DNA of 64,000 nucleotides from Carex sylvatica (GCA_964058845.1 CAXKVR010000036.1:186001-250000); one strand, 5' to 3'; counted from the stretch's first letter, positions 23,928 through 34,897 are shown. Notes: generated from the letters alone by a model not told the origin. A program made the numbers and translations.

Positions 23928-24112
23928 TAAAGTAGTGTAGTGGTAAATGAGCTTGCTGCTTGTTGCGCAGAACCCAGGTTTGATTACTGGCGTTGGGAGA
24001 AATATTTTGCCTCAGTATTGGTGTATGCGCAGTGTATTGTGATCACTACCTCACTGGTGTATGTGCGGTGTGACGTGTTAGAGCAGTATCGCTGCACGTC
24101 AATCATGCATCA
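23928..24112 (+). mobile_element. tRNA-derived SINE
   Basis: The sequence begins with a pol III A-box-like TAGTGGTAAATGAG (23938-23951) and, 25 bases later, a B-box-like GGTTTGATTAC (23977-23987), followed by about 120 bases without coding sense. The right limit is placed where homology to the 3' flank of the neighbouring mTERF copy begins (CATCAACAGG, also at 31083). No second copy is in the window, so family and exact ends are unknown. Confidence 0.6.
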
Positions 24113-24396
24113 ACAGGTGCCATACTCAAGATTTCACCTATCTGATTCTGATACAAACAAGAAGATAAAATTGAAATAATCATGCACTGGTGGAATGCTC
24201 GCCTTTATTATCAGACCAAGTTAAATCAGAACAAATCAGCATCCGTATACCATGCATATAACCAACTTGCCATTGAAAATGAAAATACCCCCATTACACA
24301 AATACTTTATGGATCTGGCATCAAACGTATAACCATCACTATAAGTTTCAGACATTGTTTAGTATAGTTATTCATTATTCAATGACAATTCTAAGA

Positions 24397-24572
24397 GAAT
24401 TCGTATCAAGGTAACAGCATATTTCTGTTTGGATCTGGACCGTCCAATCAGAATCTGCAAGACTATTAAAGCGGCACTGTACATTCCACCTCAGACCGAA
24501 TTGGCCTGGATTCCAATCAGACTGCCGTGATCCAAACAGAAATATTATGTTACCTCAGAGGATATGGATACA
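24397..24572. mobile_element. 176-bp MITE with 9-bp target duplication
   Basis: The inverted ends converge on AGGTAAC...ATTTCTGTTTGGATC and its complement (GATCCAAACAGAAATATTATG TTACCT). The direct repeat ATTCTAAGA flanks it (24388-24396 and 24573-24581). The paralogous mTERF 3' flank at about 29730-29738 has a single TTTCTAAGA and no insert, so an empty site is visible. The 9-bp duplication suggests a Mutator-like source. Related copies: about 52358-52535 and a fragment near 41655-41700. Confidence 0.8.
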
Positions 24573-24849
24573 TTCTAAGATGGTCGACATAAAAACACTT
24601 CAGTATTGATTATTTAATTGTTAGCAGGGTTGAAAATTTGAAATTGATCGAGTTGGAAAATCTTTGTAGTTAAAAGAAAATATTGGTCAGGCCAGCATGC
24701 TAAAGTTAACACGAAAGCATTGGAACTCAAGATCAGTTGTATATTTTGAAACAATAAGATATGATTTTACATATCACTTAAAAGAATGAAAAAGGAAACG
24801 GAAATGAAAATAAAAAGAAATGCAGTACCTAATCTACCAAGTAATTAAA

Positions 24850-25992
24850 CTATTCTGTAGACGCAGTTTTCCCAACACATGCATTAATGTACGTTTGGTG
24901 GAGCCCAGGAACGGTTTCTTTATAAGGTAGAACATACTTCTCCAAAAATTGCTTCTCAGTTAGTTTTATAAAAGAAGCTAAACCATTATTAGCTGATGGA
25001 ATTCCTCTGGACTTGAGAAGTTTCCGCACAAGGCCCCGGGGGATGAGCCGCTTCTCCAAGCTGTACATGAGCAGAGATGGATTTTTGATAACATCAATCT
25101 TACTGCAACCCGCTTGTTTCAACAGGAACTCCATCTTTTGGCCTATATTCTTCTCTGTTTTTTGCAACACAGTTGGGCATGTAGTGATGAGAAGGGTCAC
25201 CTCCTCATGTGAAATCCCAAGACTTTTTAAGTGGCAGAGCCTTGCATCGACAGTGCTTTGGTTCAGGCCGCCTACGACTATCAATGCATACACAAATGTA
25301 TGTGATGGGGGTGAAATCCCCAACTCCTTGGCCCTTTTCACATACATCTTAAAAACTTCGGGCTTAGCTGTGATCAGTCTAGGAGACGATTTAATTAGTT
25401 GGGAAATTTGACGAGCAGATAAACCGCATTGTTCTTGAAGGAATGTTATGTTGGGTATGACAGCATTTTCAAGGTTTACTCCAAGAAGGTAACCCCCTTT
25501 TAAGGCACACAATAGTTTCTTGACAGAGCCAAAAAAACCCATCCAGAACTGAACCTTTTGCTTCAATTTGGTGTAACTGAACGCCCTTGGACAAATTGAG
25601 AGGAGAAGGGAGATTTCAGAAGGTGAGAAACCAATCTCCTCCAGCTCGGAAATCCTGGGTTTCAAGCACTTCTCCACATGAAGGCAAAGGAACTGCGTGT
25701 CCCGGCACGCAGCGGCTCTGATGTGGGCCTCGGTGATTCCGGCCTGCTTCAGAAATCGGAGCACGGCATCGGGTTTCTCTGGGAATTTGATGTGAGATAT
25801 ATACCGGGAAGCTCGGATTGCTTTGTCGGAGGGAAGGCCGCATGATTCGATGAGGTATTGAACCGCAAATTGAGAAATGGGAGATGGGGTTTCGTGGAGC
25901 GTCGGAGCGGAGAGGAAGCGATAGACGGGGGAGGTGAAGGCGGTGGCCCAAAAAGAAAGGCGGGGAGTTAGGGTTTTGCGAAACAGGAGCAT
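24850..25992 (-). CDS. mTERF domain protein, probably organellar (copy A)
   Basis: An intronless 380-codon gene from ATG 25992. The first about 35 residues are rich in R, S and T with no acidic residue before E35, as in a mitochondrial or plastid targeting peptide. After it come tandem mTERF helical repeats of about 35 residues, for example LEEIGFSPSEISLLLSICP, QEQCGLSARQISQLIKSSP, KSLGISHEEVTLLITTCP and LKQAGCSKIDVIKNPSLL, each with the conserved proline. Plant mTERF proteins bind organellar nucleic acid and act in transcription termination, splicing or RNA stability; the target here is unknown. The neighbour at 31639 is a near-identical paralogue. The start codon is 8 bases from a telo-box. 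Length is normal for the single-exon mTERF clade that occurs in clusters in dicots. Confidence 0.92.
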   Translation of the reverse strand: MLLFRKTLTPRLSFWATAFTSPVYRFLSAPTLHETPSPISQFAVQYLIESCGLPSDKAIRASRYISHIKFPEKPDAVLRFLKQAGITEAHIRAAACRDTQFLCLHVEKCLKPRISELEEIGFSPSEISLLLSICPRAFSYTKLKQKVQFWMGFFGSVKKLLCALKGGYLLGVNLENAVIPNITFLQEQCGLSARQISQLIKSSPRLITAKPEVFKMYVKRAKELGISPPSHTFVYALIVVGGLNQSTVDARLCHLKSLGISHEEVTLLITTCPTVLQKTEKNIGQKMEFLLKQAGCSKIDVIKNPSLLMYSLEKRLIPRGLVRKLLKSRGIPSANNGLASFIKLTEKQFLEKYVLPYKETVPGLHQTYINACVGKTASTE

Positions 25993-26000
25993 CGCATTCC

Positions 26001-26017
26001 CCTAGGGTTTAGGGTTT
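26001..26017 (-). promoter_or_regulatory. Telo-box next to the mTERF copy A start
   Basis: On the coding strand AAACCCTAAACCCTAGG ends just upstream of the ATG. Telo-boxes (AAACCCTAA) are common near starts of plant genes for translation and organelle biogenesis. The paralogue at 31639-32775 has lost the full motif (only about AACCCTAA remains). Confidence 0.55.
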
Positions 26018-26165
26018 TGGTGAGGGTTTGTTTTGGCTTCTTGGCTGGACGCTGCTGAGGAATAGAATTGAAATTTGAAAGGGTCGCACTCAATATGAAG
26101 TCTGAACTCTGAACAGTAGACTAACGTTAGTATGACAGTGGGTCCCATCGAGTCAAATTTTTTCC

Positions 26166-27129
26166 TCCATACATAACAAGAATGATTTTTTCTCCAGGAC
26201 GAGGTAAATTTTATTTTCTGCTTGTCTGATTTAATTAATATATGAAATATTTAATCTATTAAATAAAAAAATGTCAAACTTGTGATTTAATTTGCAACAA
26301 AAAATTTACCTGTGAGTAGGGGTGAACTCTGGATTTTTTTCAGGATAAAAAATTATTGAATCGGATTTAAATAGCTAATTAAATTTAAATTCATTAACTA
26401 ATTAAGTTCTCGATAAAAAATAATGATTTAACTTATACTTTCTAATACTTTGATTTGTAATTTATGATTCTCTAATATATAATTATAATTACCAATCATA
26501 ATTCAATAACTTTTTTTTTAATTATTACCTTAAATTTAACCTGAATTACAAATCAAACATCAAAAGGAGGAAAAAAAAATAAAATTCTGATAAGGTAAAA
26601 TCAATTAGAATGTTCCGATCTCTACTAAAACTCAAAAATTCAGACAGAACAACTGCCCCCCTAGGACCATGTGGGTCCAACCTTTCCTATGAGACCTACA
26701 AGGCTACAAGTTTACAACTACGTTAGAGATTATCCATGTACAGTTTCACATTCAGTTTGGATGACTCCCCTTTTAAGCCACAAAGTAAAAAAATAATAAT
26801 AATAAGAGGGAGGCTATGGTAATATGTATATTATCACTACTACAGAAATGATCATGTACACTGCATATTGTATAAGGATTTGACAATTTTATATAAAAAC
26901 AGTGTCGAAATTGTAATTTTTTTGGTGCCTGGAATATCTTTGGAATCTCTACACTGATTCTTTAATACACATATATTTATTAAAGAATCAGTGTAGAAAG
27001 CCGTGAGAGAGCTACACGGATGTTTATTAGGAAATGTACATGGCTTATTGTTTAAATAGCAGTGTAGAAAGTCTTGAGAGAGCTACACAGATATTTAATT
27101 AAAGAACCGTGAAGAAATGTAGGAATGGT
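26166..27129. other. Intergenic with solo MITE end and possible CACTA-type relic
   Basis: AT-rich. GAGGGAGGCTATGGTAATATG at about 26809-26829 matches the end of the GLR-intron MITE (56542) but has no partner nearby. It is followed at 26835 by CACTACTACAGAAATG, like a CACTA transposon end. At about 26950-27095 the motif GTGTAGAAAG...GAGAGAGCTACAC occurs twice, like subterminal repeats. No opposite CACTA end is seen. Confidence 0.35.
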
Positions 27130-29576
27130 TAGTGGTTTGACAATGCCCTACCCGGTCCGCCCGTACCCAGTCCGCCCGTGCCCGTGCCCGAGCCCGGGTA
27201 TAGGTCGGGTAAACGGGTACATGAGTAGGAGCATAAAACGGGTAGGGTACGGTTATTTGAAAAAATACCTGGGCATACCCGGACCGAATTACGCCCGTGC
27301 TTGCCCGACCCGACCCGCCGCCTGTCCGTACCCGTACCCGTTACCCTTTTTTTTTAAATCAAAATTTTTTGAAATTTAAAAAATTCTGCCAGTTCAACCG
27401 GGCCCGGACCGGTCTAATCAAACCCGGACCGGTCGGACCCACCCGTCTCGTCAGTTTTTTTTTTTTTTTCTAATTTCTAATTTTATTTCCTCTCATTTTC
27501 TTTAAATATCCCTCTTCCTCTCAAAAAATTCACACTCTCATTCTCTCAATCTCAATTCTCAAATTTTATTATTCTCAAATTTTTAATTTATTGTTTAAAA
27601 AAAATATAGTTGTAAATTTAATTCATTCTACAAATCCGCAAACGGAATTACGAAGGTATCGAAATTATGAAGTTCGGCACCTCCTGCAAGATTTTTTCGC
27701 GAGATTTAAAGGTAACATTTATTTTAATGTTAGATTAATTTATTTTTGTATAGTACATTTAGTTTATGCTAGATTTATTGAATATTAAGTAATTAGATTT
27801 GTTAGATTTGTTAAATTTATTAAGTAATTAAATTTGTTAGATTTATTTATGTTAGATTTGTTATATTTATTAGTTTATGTTAGATTTGTTATATGTGAAG
27901 TAATTATATTTATTTTTAATAGGTTAGATTTATTTTTAATAGGTTACAAAAATTAGTTAGTTTTATTTTTTTGAATATGTGAGTTAATTATATTTGTTTT
28001 GAATAGGTTAGATTTATTTTTCAAATTCGAATTTATTTTTAATAGGTTAAAAAATTTGGTTAGTTTTATCTTTTTGAATATGTGAAGTAATTAGATTTGT
28101 TTTGAATATGTTAGATTTATTTTTTAAAATGTTAGATTTATTTTTAATATGTGAAAAAAATTGGTTAGTTTTATTTTTTTGAATATGTGAAGTAATTAGA
28201 TTTGTTTTGAATATGTTAGATTTATTTTTCAAAATGTTATATTTATTTTTAATATGTGAAAAAATAGGTTAGTTTTATTTTTTTGAATATGTGAAGTAAT
28301 TATATTTGTTTTGAATAGGTTAGATTTTATTTCTCAAAATGTTAGATTTATTTTTAATAGGTTAAAAAAATTGGTTAGTTATTTTTTGAATATGTGAAGT
28401 AATTATATTTGTTTTGAATAGGTTAGATTTATTTTTTTAAATGTTAGATTTATTTTTAATAGGTTAAATAAATTGGTTAGTTTTATTTTTTTTTAATATG
28501 TGAAGTAATTAGATTTGTTTTGAATAGGTTAGATTTATTTTTAATAGGTTAAAAAAATTAGTTAGTTTTATTTTTTTTGAATATGTGAAGTAATTAGATT
28601 TATTTTGAATATGTTAGATTTTATTTTTGAAATTCGGATTTAAATTAGATTTTAATTTCTGTTTTCTTAAATTCTTTTTTAATTTATGTTTATTATTTTT
28701 TTAATTCTTTTTTTTAATTTCTGTTTTCTTAATTTCTGTTTTCTTAATTTCTATTTTTTTAATTTCTATTTTTTTAATTTCTATTTTTTTAAATTTTTTT
28801 AAATTTCTTTTTTTTAATTTCTGTTTTTTAATTCTGTTTTTTTAATTCTGTTTTCTTTTAAATTCTATTTTTTTAATTCTGTTTTTTTAATTCTGTTTTT
28901 TAATTTCTGTTTTTTAAATTCTGTTTTTTTTAATTCTGTTTTTAATTTTCTGTGTTTAATTTTTCTGTTTTTTTTCTGTTTTTTTAAATTCTGTTTTTTA
29001 AATTTCTGTTTTTTATTTTTCAAATGTATGTTAGAATTATTTTGAATAGGTTAAATAAATAGGTTACATATATTTTTTTAATATGTCAAGTAATTTACAT
29101 TTATTTTTTGAATAGGTTTAAAAATATCATCTCATCGTGATTCCGTACAAGAGGACATTGCGAGACTGTCGGCCGATATTTTTGGCCGACCAATACCAAA
29201 TTATCCACAAAATTATCCCGATAGTTCCTCCCAAATGACATCACCTAATTATCCACCAAATTATTAAAGAAGAAACCAAATGCTAGATTTGAATTATCAA
29301 CAACCCTCACAAATGAGTGCACCACCACAGTATTATACTTCAAACGATCCAAACGTATTAATTCCACAAGAAACACTTCAACCGACACCACCGTATACAT
29401 ATAGAGGCATTGGCTCTTCTTCTGTAGCATTAAGTCAATTCACTGACACTGCTCTTATAGGAGATAAACCTTCGACAGATAAACCTGAAGTTCAAGAAGA
29501 AGTTGTCTCTCCTTCGACAAGTGTCCCGCCACAAGAATCAACAGAAAAAAAGACTAAAAAAACTTCCTTCCGAATT
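27130..29576 (+). mobile_element. Truncated hAT-like transposon
   Basis: The left end TAGTGGTTTGACAATGCCC matches the inverted right end of the hAT derivative at 9778-10461. A GC-rich zone of CGGGTACGGG-type motifs follows (27140-27460), then a pyrimidine-rich leader (about 27500-27560), a minisatellite (about 27790-28625) and a T-rich zone (about 28670-29020). A coding-like piece lies at about 29130-29576. It stops where mTERF 3'-flank sequence begins, so the right end, including any BED finger and transposase core, is missing. hAT assignment rests on the shared end and the layout. Confidence 0.65.
27790..28625. repeat. Minisatellite, about 105-125 bp units
   Basis: Roughly seven degenerate units built from GTGAAGTAATTAGATTTGTT, TTGAATAGGTTAGATTTATT, and GGTTAAAAAAATTGGTTAGT. 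It lies within the truncated hAT element, probably in an intron or leader. Unit length varies by small indels. Confidence 0.75.
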
Positions 29577-29750
29577 CCCAACTTGAAAATAGCCCCATTA
29601 CACAAGGCGCCAAATTCCCAACTTGCCCTTGGAAATAGCCCCATTACACATCAAGCTGGCATCAAACGTATGACCATCACTATTAAGTTTCAGACATTGT
29701 TTGGTATATTAATTAATTCTTCAGTTACATTTCTAAGATGGTCGACATAA
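29280..29750 (+). pseudogene. N-terminal fragment of a probable hAT transposase, fused to mTERF flank
   Basis: The frame encodes a low-complexity P/Q/S/T-rich region ending in a KKTKKTSFRIPN basic patch, as often found before the BED zinc finger of plant hAT transposases. From about residue 100 on (29577 onward) it is translated mTERF 3' flank: the DNA matches about 24263-24365, and a short piece of that flank (AGCCCCATTACACA) is duplicated. So the frame is a chance chimera, not a working gene. The hAT link is inferred from position inside the element, not from a conserved domain. Confidence 0.45.
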
Positions 29751-30180
29751 AAACAATTCCGTATTGATTATGTAATTGTTAGCAGGGTTGAAAATTTGAT
29801 TGGTCGAGTTGGATAATCTTTTTGGTTAATAGAAAATATTGGTCAGCCAACATGCTCAAGTTACCTCGAAAGTAATGGAACTCAATATATTTTGCAACAA
29901 TAAGATCACTTAAAAGAATGAAATAGGAAATTCAAATGGAAATAAAAAGAAAACTTGAACTAGTTAGACTAAAAAATGCAGTACCCTAATCTACCAAGTA
30001 ATTAAACTATTCTGTAGCCGCAGTTTTCCCAGCACAAGCATCAATGTAGGTTTGGTGGAGCCCAGGAAAGGTTTCTTCATAAGGTAGAACATACTTCTCC
30101 AAAAAACGCTTCTCAGTTAGTTTTATAAAAGAAGCAAAAACATTATTAGCTGCTGGAATTCCTTTGGACTTGAGAAGTAT
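29577..30180 (-). pseudogene. mTERF 3'-end remnant (copy B)
   Basis: About 30007-30178 encodes the last about 57 residues of the mTERF family, from KSKGIPAANN to the end GKTAATE, and 29577-30006 matches the 3' flank of copies A and C. Homology stops abruptly at about 30178 and the rest of the gene is absent. It keeps the A-type C-terminus (ends TE) and the FIKLTEK motif of copy A, while copy C differs at both. Not expected to be functional. Confidence 0.88.
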
Positions 30181-31080
30181 TTTGGCTGGCAATTATTGAC
30201 TCAACCTATTTAGTTAGGTATTTATGTCAACATGTATGGGTCACAGCATTGTTATGATTTCTTAACTGCTGGTCGGTTGGGTCAGACCCACTACTGGTAA
30301 AAATGGACCAGACCTTTTTATGTTTAGTTTAGTTTTTAAAATAAAAATGTAAATTTCCCATCTATTTAGTTAGAAGCACTTATAATAAAATGCTAATGAG
30401 TAATTAATAAACATTGCATTTCCTAACACTGATAAAAAATAAGTGATGCAGAATGTATTTGTATAAATCTAGTAAGGACTAACAACTAGGATTAAGTATA
30501 GCTAGTACAATAATCTGTTACTGGTGTGTTGATATTAAAATTACCAGAAAAGCCAGTTGTCAGATTGGACTTGCACTCTACAGACTAGAATGGTACTCTT
30601 TGAATATGCTTTTTGACCTGACCATTTTTGTCTTCACCTCAACCTTATAGAGGACCACAAAAATGTGAAAAACGAAACTGATATAGCTGATATCCCATTT
30701 AGTGAGGTGTATTATGTAGGTGGTAATGATCTCCTTTCATGGAAGGATTCTGGTAAATGGTACTCTAGCTTCTATATAAAAAAATAAGATACTCTAGCCA
30801 ATGTCACAATTATTGGATTTGAATTTTTGATGTTAGGATCAATGTCTTTTAAAATTGAACCTTTGTTCTTTTGGAAAGTCTCTTTGGGGCTATGCACTAG
30901 ATTAGCTCAAGTTAGTCTCAACAAGAATATTTGCATGGGGTATACAACATGTTCTGGAAATTAAAAGTCACTAGATTCAGCAATTTGCCAAAGTTCAAAA
31001 TTATATTTTTATATTCATTATCATAAATCATGAAATATTCTCGTCACGATTTTGGAGATGACTAATGCCCTCTAAAACTG
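30181..31080. other. Intergenic, no gene seen
   Basis: Spacer between mTERF copies B and C, without a long coding frame or a recognisable element. Confidence 0.5.
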
Positions 31081-31638
31081 TACATCAACAGGCTCCGTAC
31101 TCAAGGTTTCACCTGCCCATAAGAAAACAAAGTAAAATTGCAACAGCCATGCACTGGCGGAATGGGAGCCTTTGTTATCAACACGGTAATTTTTGTTTCC
31201 TATCCCCAATGTACTAGCAAACAGCACAAATCAGCACCCTATATTCACAACTTGCCCTAGGAAGTAGCCCCATTGCACAAATCTTTATGGAGCTGGCATC
31301 AGACATTTAACAATTCCGTATTGATTATTTTATTGTTTATTCTTGAGTGACAATTATAAGACGGTCGACACAAAAACAATTCTGTATTGATTATTTTATT
31401 GTTAGCAGGGCTGAAATTGGTTGAGTGGGACAATTGTTTGAGTTAAAAGAAAATATTTGGTCAGGCTGAAGTTAACACGAAAGCATTGGAACTCAATATC
31501 AGTTGGATATTCGAAACAATAAGATCCAATTTTACATATCCTTAAAAGAATGGAAAGGGAAAGGAAATGAAAATAAAAAAGAAACTTGAACTAGTTGGAC
31601 TAAAAAATGCAGTACCAAATGTACAAGTAATTAAACTA

Positions 31639-32775
31639 TTATGTAGCCGCAGTTTTCCCAGCACAAGCATCAATGTAGGCTTGTTGGAGCCCAGGAACGG
31701 TTCCTTCATAAGGTAGAACATACTTCTCCAAAAAACGCTTCTCATCTAGTACCATAAAAGAAGCGAAAACATTATTAGCTGCAGGAATTCCTCTCGACTT
31801 AAGAAGTTTCCGCACAAGCCTCCGGGGGATGAGCCGCTTCTCCAAGCTGTACATGAGCAGAGATGGATTTTTGATAACATCAATCTTACTGCAACCCGCT
31901 TGTTTCAACAGGAACTCCATCTTTTGGCCTATATTCTTCTCTGTTTTTTGCAACACAGTTGGGCATGTAGTGATGAGAAGGGTCACCTCCTCATGTGAAA
32001 GCCCAAGACTTTTTAAGTGGCAGAGCCTTGCATCGACAGTGCTTTGGTTTAGGCCGCCTACGACTATCAATGCATACACAAATGTATTTGATGGGGGTGA
32101 AATCCCCAACTCCTTGGCCCTTTTCACATACATCTTAAAAACTTCGGGCTTAGCTGTGATCAGTCTAGGAGACGATTTAACTAGTTGGGAAATTTGACGA
32201 GCAGATAAACCGCATTGTTCTTGAAGGAATGTTGTGTTGGGTATGACAGCATTTTCAAGGTTTACTCCAAGAAGGTAACCCCCTTTTAAGGCACACAATA
32301 GTTTCTCGACAGAGCCAAAAAAACCCATCCAGAACTGAACCTTTTGCTTCAATTTGGTGCAACTGAACGCGCTTGGACAAATTGAGAAGAGAAGGGAGAT
32401 TTCAGATGGTGAGAAACCAATCTCCTTCAGCTCGGAAATCCTGGGTTTGCACTTCTCCACATGAAGGCAAAGGAACTGCGGGTACCGGCACCCAGCGGCT
32501 CTGATGTGGGGCTCGGTGATTCCGGCCTGCTTCAAAAATCGGAGCACGGCATCTGGTTTCTCTGGGAATTTGATGTGAGATATATACCTGGAAGCTCGGA
32601 TTGCTTTGTCGGAGGGAAGGCCGCAAGATTTGATGAGGTATTGAACCGCAAATTGAGAAGTGGGAGATGGGGTTTCGTGGAGCGTCGGGGCGGAGAGGAA
32701 GCGATAGACGGAGGAGGTGAAGGCGGTGGCCCAGGGAGAAAGGCGGGGAGTAAGGGTTTTGCGAAACAGGAGCAT
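31639..32775 (-). CDS. mTERF domain protein, probably organellar (copy C)
   Basis: An intronless 378-codon gene from ATG 32775, nearly the same as copy A (24850-25992) in protein and flanks. It has the same targeting-like N-terminus and tandem mTERF repeats. Differences visible from copy A: one codon lost in VEKCKPRI (copy A VEKCLKPRI), FMVLDEKR in place of FIKLTEKQ near the end, and a stop two codons early (GTAGCC context changed so the protein ends ...KTAAT). Homology with copy A covers about 31083-32945, including the upstream region, so promoter and 3' flank were duplicated as well. Both look functional; divided or redundant roles cannot be told from sequence. Confidence 0.92.
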   Translation of the reverse strand: MLLFRKTLTPRLSPWATAFTSSVYRFLSAPTLHETPSPTSQFAVQYLIKSCGLPSDKAIRASRYISHIKFPEKPDAVLRFLKQAGITEPHIRAAGCRYPQFLCLHVEKCKPRISELKEIGFSPSEISLLFSICPSAFSCTKLKQKVQFWMGFFGSVEKLLCALKGGYLLGVNLENAVIPNTTFLQEQCGLSARQISQLVKSSPRLITAKPEVFKMYVKRAKELGISPPSNTFVYALIVVGGLNQSTVDARLCHLKSLGLSHEEVTLLITTCPTVLQKTEKNIGQKMEFLLKQAGCSKIDVIKNPSLLMYSLEKRLIPRRLVRKLLKSRGIPAANNVFASFMVLDEKRFLEKYVLPYEGTVPGLQQAYIDACAGKTAAT

Positions 32776-32945
32776 CGCATTCCCCTTGGCTGGAGTTAGG
32801 GTTTTGGTGAGGGTTTGGCTCCTTGGCTGGAGCTGCTGAGCAATAGAAGTGAAAGTGTGTGAGAGAGAAGAAAGAGTCGCACTCAGTCTGAAGAGAATAC
32901 CAACGTTAGTATGACAGTGGGTCCCATCGAGTCAATATTTTTGTT

Positions 32946-34018
32946 TCATTACATAAGAATAAAGAGTAAGGCTAGTTGCCATGAACTATAGTTTCCTAAA
33001 TTTATGATATACATTTTAAATTTTAATCTAAGTATTTTAGTAAATTAATTATATAATAAATTTATAAAATACTAATTTTTATTATTTTTGAAACTTTTTA
33101 CTATTTTTTATGATTTATAAAAATAGTAAAAAAAAAAAAATGGTACAAGTTCATTATATAATAATTTGTTGCACTACTTAGGTAATGGGCTGACCTTAAC
33201 AATAGGCCGAGGGAAGAATTAAATTTGTCTAACATTGTTAGTACGTAGCAAATTAATTGATGCTGGTACTAGTTTAATTCTTTGGTATTCTCAAATACAA
33301 CCAATGGGAGGCTCTACGGGCTTTATAATTAATGGGCTGTTTAAATTCTACATCAGGCCTTTTCTTTTCTAGATCTCTTGACATCTTTAAAATTTTTAAA
33401 CTAAAACATTTCAGCAAAGTTTGTTACAAGTGATATTTCTTAAAAACTCTAGTGTGCAATTCAAATTCAATTAATCAAGTCATGGCTGCTGAAAATTAAA
33501 CATGTGTTGCTTCATTCTTGTGTTGGCCTTGACTAGTCAAGAAAATTATTCATTTTTATCATCTTGAAAAACAGCAGAATATACAATTAGAGACTATTTT
33601 TTCCATCATATATCTGAATTTATTAGAGGATTAATGATGAAAAGACGTTACCAATTTTACATTTGAAATTTTGGACCTAAATGTAACAAAGTAGATGGTT
33701 CTTGCTTTGAGATTGCAAAGACAAATTTAGATATATTATAAGAAGGGGAAGATAATTTCACCATCCAACTAACTCCATCAGTTAAACATTTCCTATTATA
33801 TTTTTGTTTAGTACATATGGGTGGCTGGATAAACAAATGAATTGAGTATAACTAACGCATAAATACAAATGAGCAGTTCGCAGTGCACTATAAACAAAAT
33901 ATCAAGTGATCAGCTCAATTAAGTAAATAAAATAAGATGGATACAGCTCAAATCTACCCTCCATGTGCATGAATGGTTTCTTGCACCTCGGTTCTTTTGT
34001 CATGCAGTACACATGCAG
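32946..34018. other. Intergenic, no gene seen
   Basis: AT-rich spacer upstream of mTERF copy C. No supported feature. Confidence 0.5.
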
Positions 34019-34785
34019 TTAGAGGCAGATTCAGAATTTTGATCAAAGGAGGCACAAAATATTGAGAAGAGTATAATTTTTCTTCTGACGAATCAGAGCA
34101 TGCTAGTGGACAGAGATCTAAAAAAGTCAGGGCACGATATAGTTCTATCATGACACGAGTACCGGTTACGTGCCGTGACTATCCACGTGACTTGATAATT
34201 TTTCAAAAATTTGGCACGACAAGGCACGTCACGCAAAAGATTTCGTCATGACACGATACATAGTGACGTGTAATTAGGACCATTAGATCTTAATCGAATG
34301 GTGAATCTCGAATAAACTAGTCTAAATTATGAAAAAAATAGTTAAATGTGACCAAATGTCTAAATCATGTTTGAACACTTTACGTGTGGTCATGACGTGA
34401 TTAACGTGTTGTGATCATTCACATGCCATAACTATCCTTTCAAATTTGATCACAGCACATGATCAAAGTTATAGCGTGACTAGTCATGGCACGTTTCATA
34501 TATATATCCTTGATAGTGGATCTCTTTCTCTCCAAACAAATCACGATTCTTTTAAGAGTAGCGATCAGACTGCATCTTTTTATTTTTTTCTTTCTTTTAC
34601 GCAAATCATCAGTCTGGACTGACATTTTTTTCAGTACAATTTTCTTTTAGTAGACCGTGAATTAAATACAAGAGTAGATATTATATCCATTTCCTGAGGT
34701 AGATATAGGTATACAATACCACTAGATCGAAATAAAAATTTGAATTCAGAGAGAGACACTTGTATCCTTCTTGGATCCACCACTG
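34019..34785. mobile_element. Non-autonomous hAT-like element, interrupted by a nested insert
   Basis: The left end TTAGAGGCAGATTCAG and the inverted right end CAGTGGTGGATCCAAG resemble the CAGNGGCGGATCCA ends of plant hAT elements. The flanks read CATGCAG (34012-34018) and CGTGCAG (34786-34792), a diverged target duplication. The inside is split at 34111-34513 by another element. Confidence 0.5.
34111..34513. mobile_element. Nested CACG-rich repeat inside the hAT-like element
   Basis: The segment is flanked by TAGTGGA on both sides (34104-34110 and 34514-34520) and is rich in GGCACG/CGTGCC, CATGACACG and CACGTGAC motifs in both orientations, as subterminal repeats of MITEs can be. The inverted end match is weak, so class is unknown. 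Confidence 0.4.
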
Positions 34786-34897
34786 CGTGCAGCCGACATT
34801 TTTATTTTTACCCAAAAAAAAAATTATTTTATTAAAAATAACCAAGATTTAAAAATAATTTTAAAAATACCCAACCCGTGGAAATTTTCCACGGGCC

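Noticed and set aside
23930..24000. A tRNA gene
   Set aside because: A- and B-box-like words are present but no acceptor stem pairs and the body does not fold as a tRNA; a SINE fits better.
27790..28625. A CRISPR-like array
   Set aside because: Units are degenerate AT-rich minisatellite without constant repeats and unique spacers, in plant nuclear DNA.
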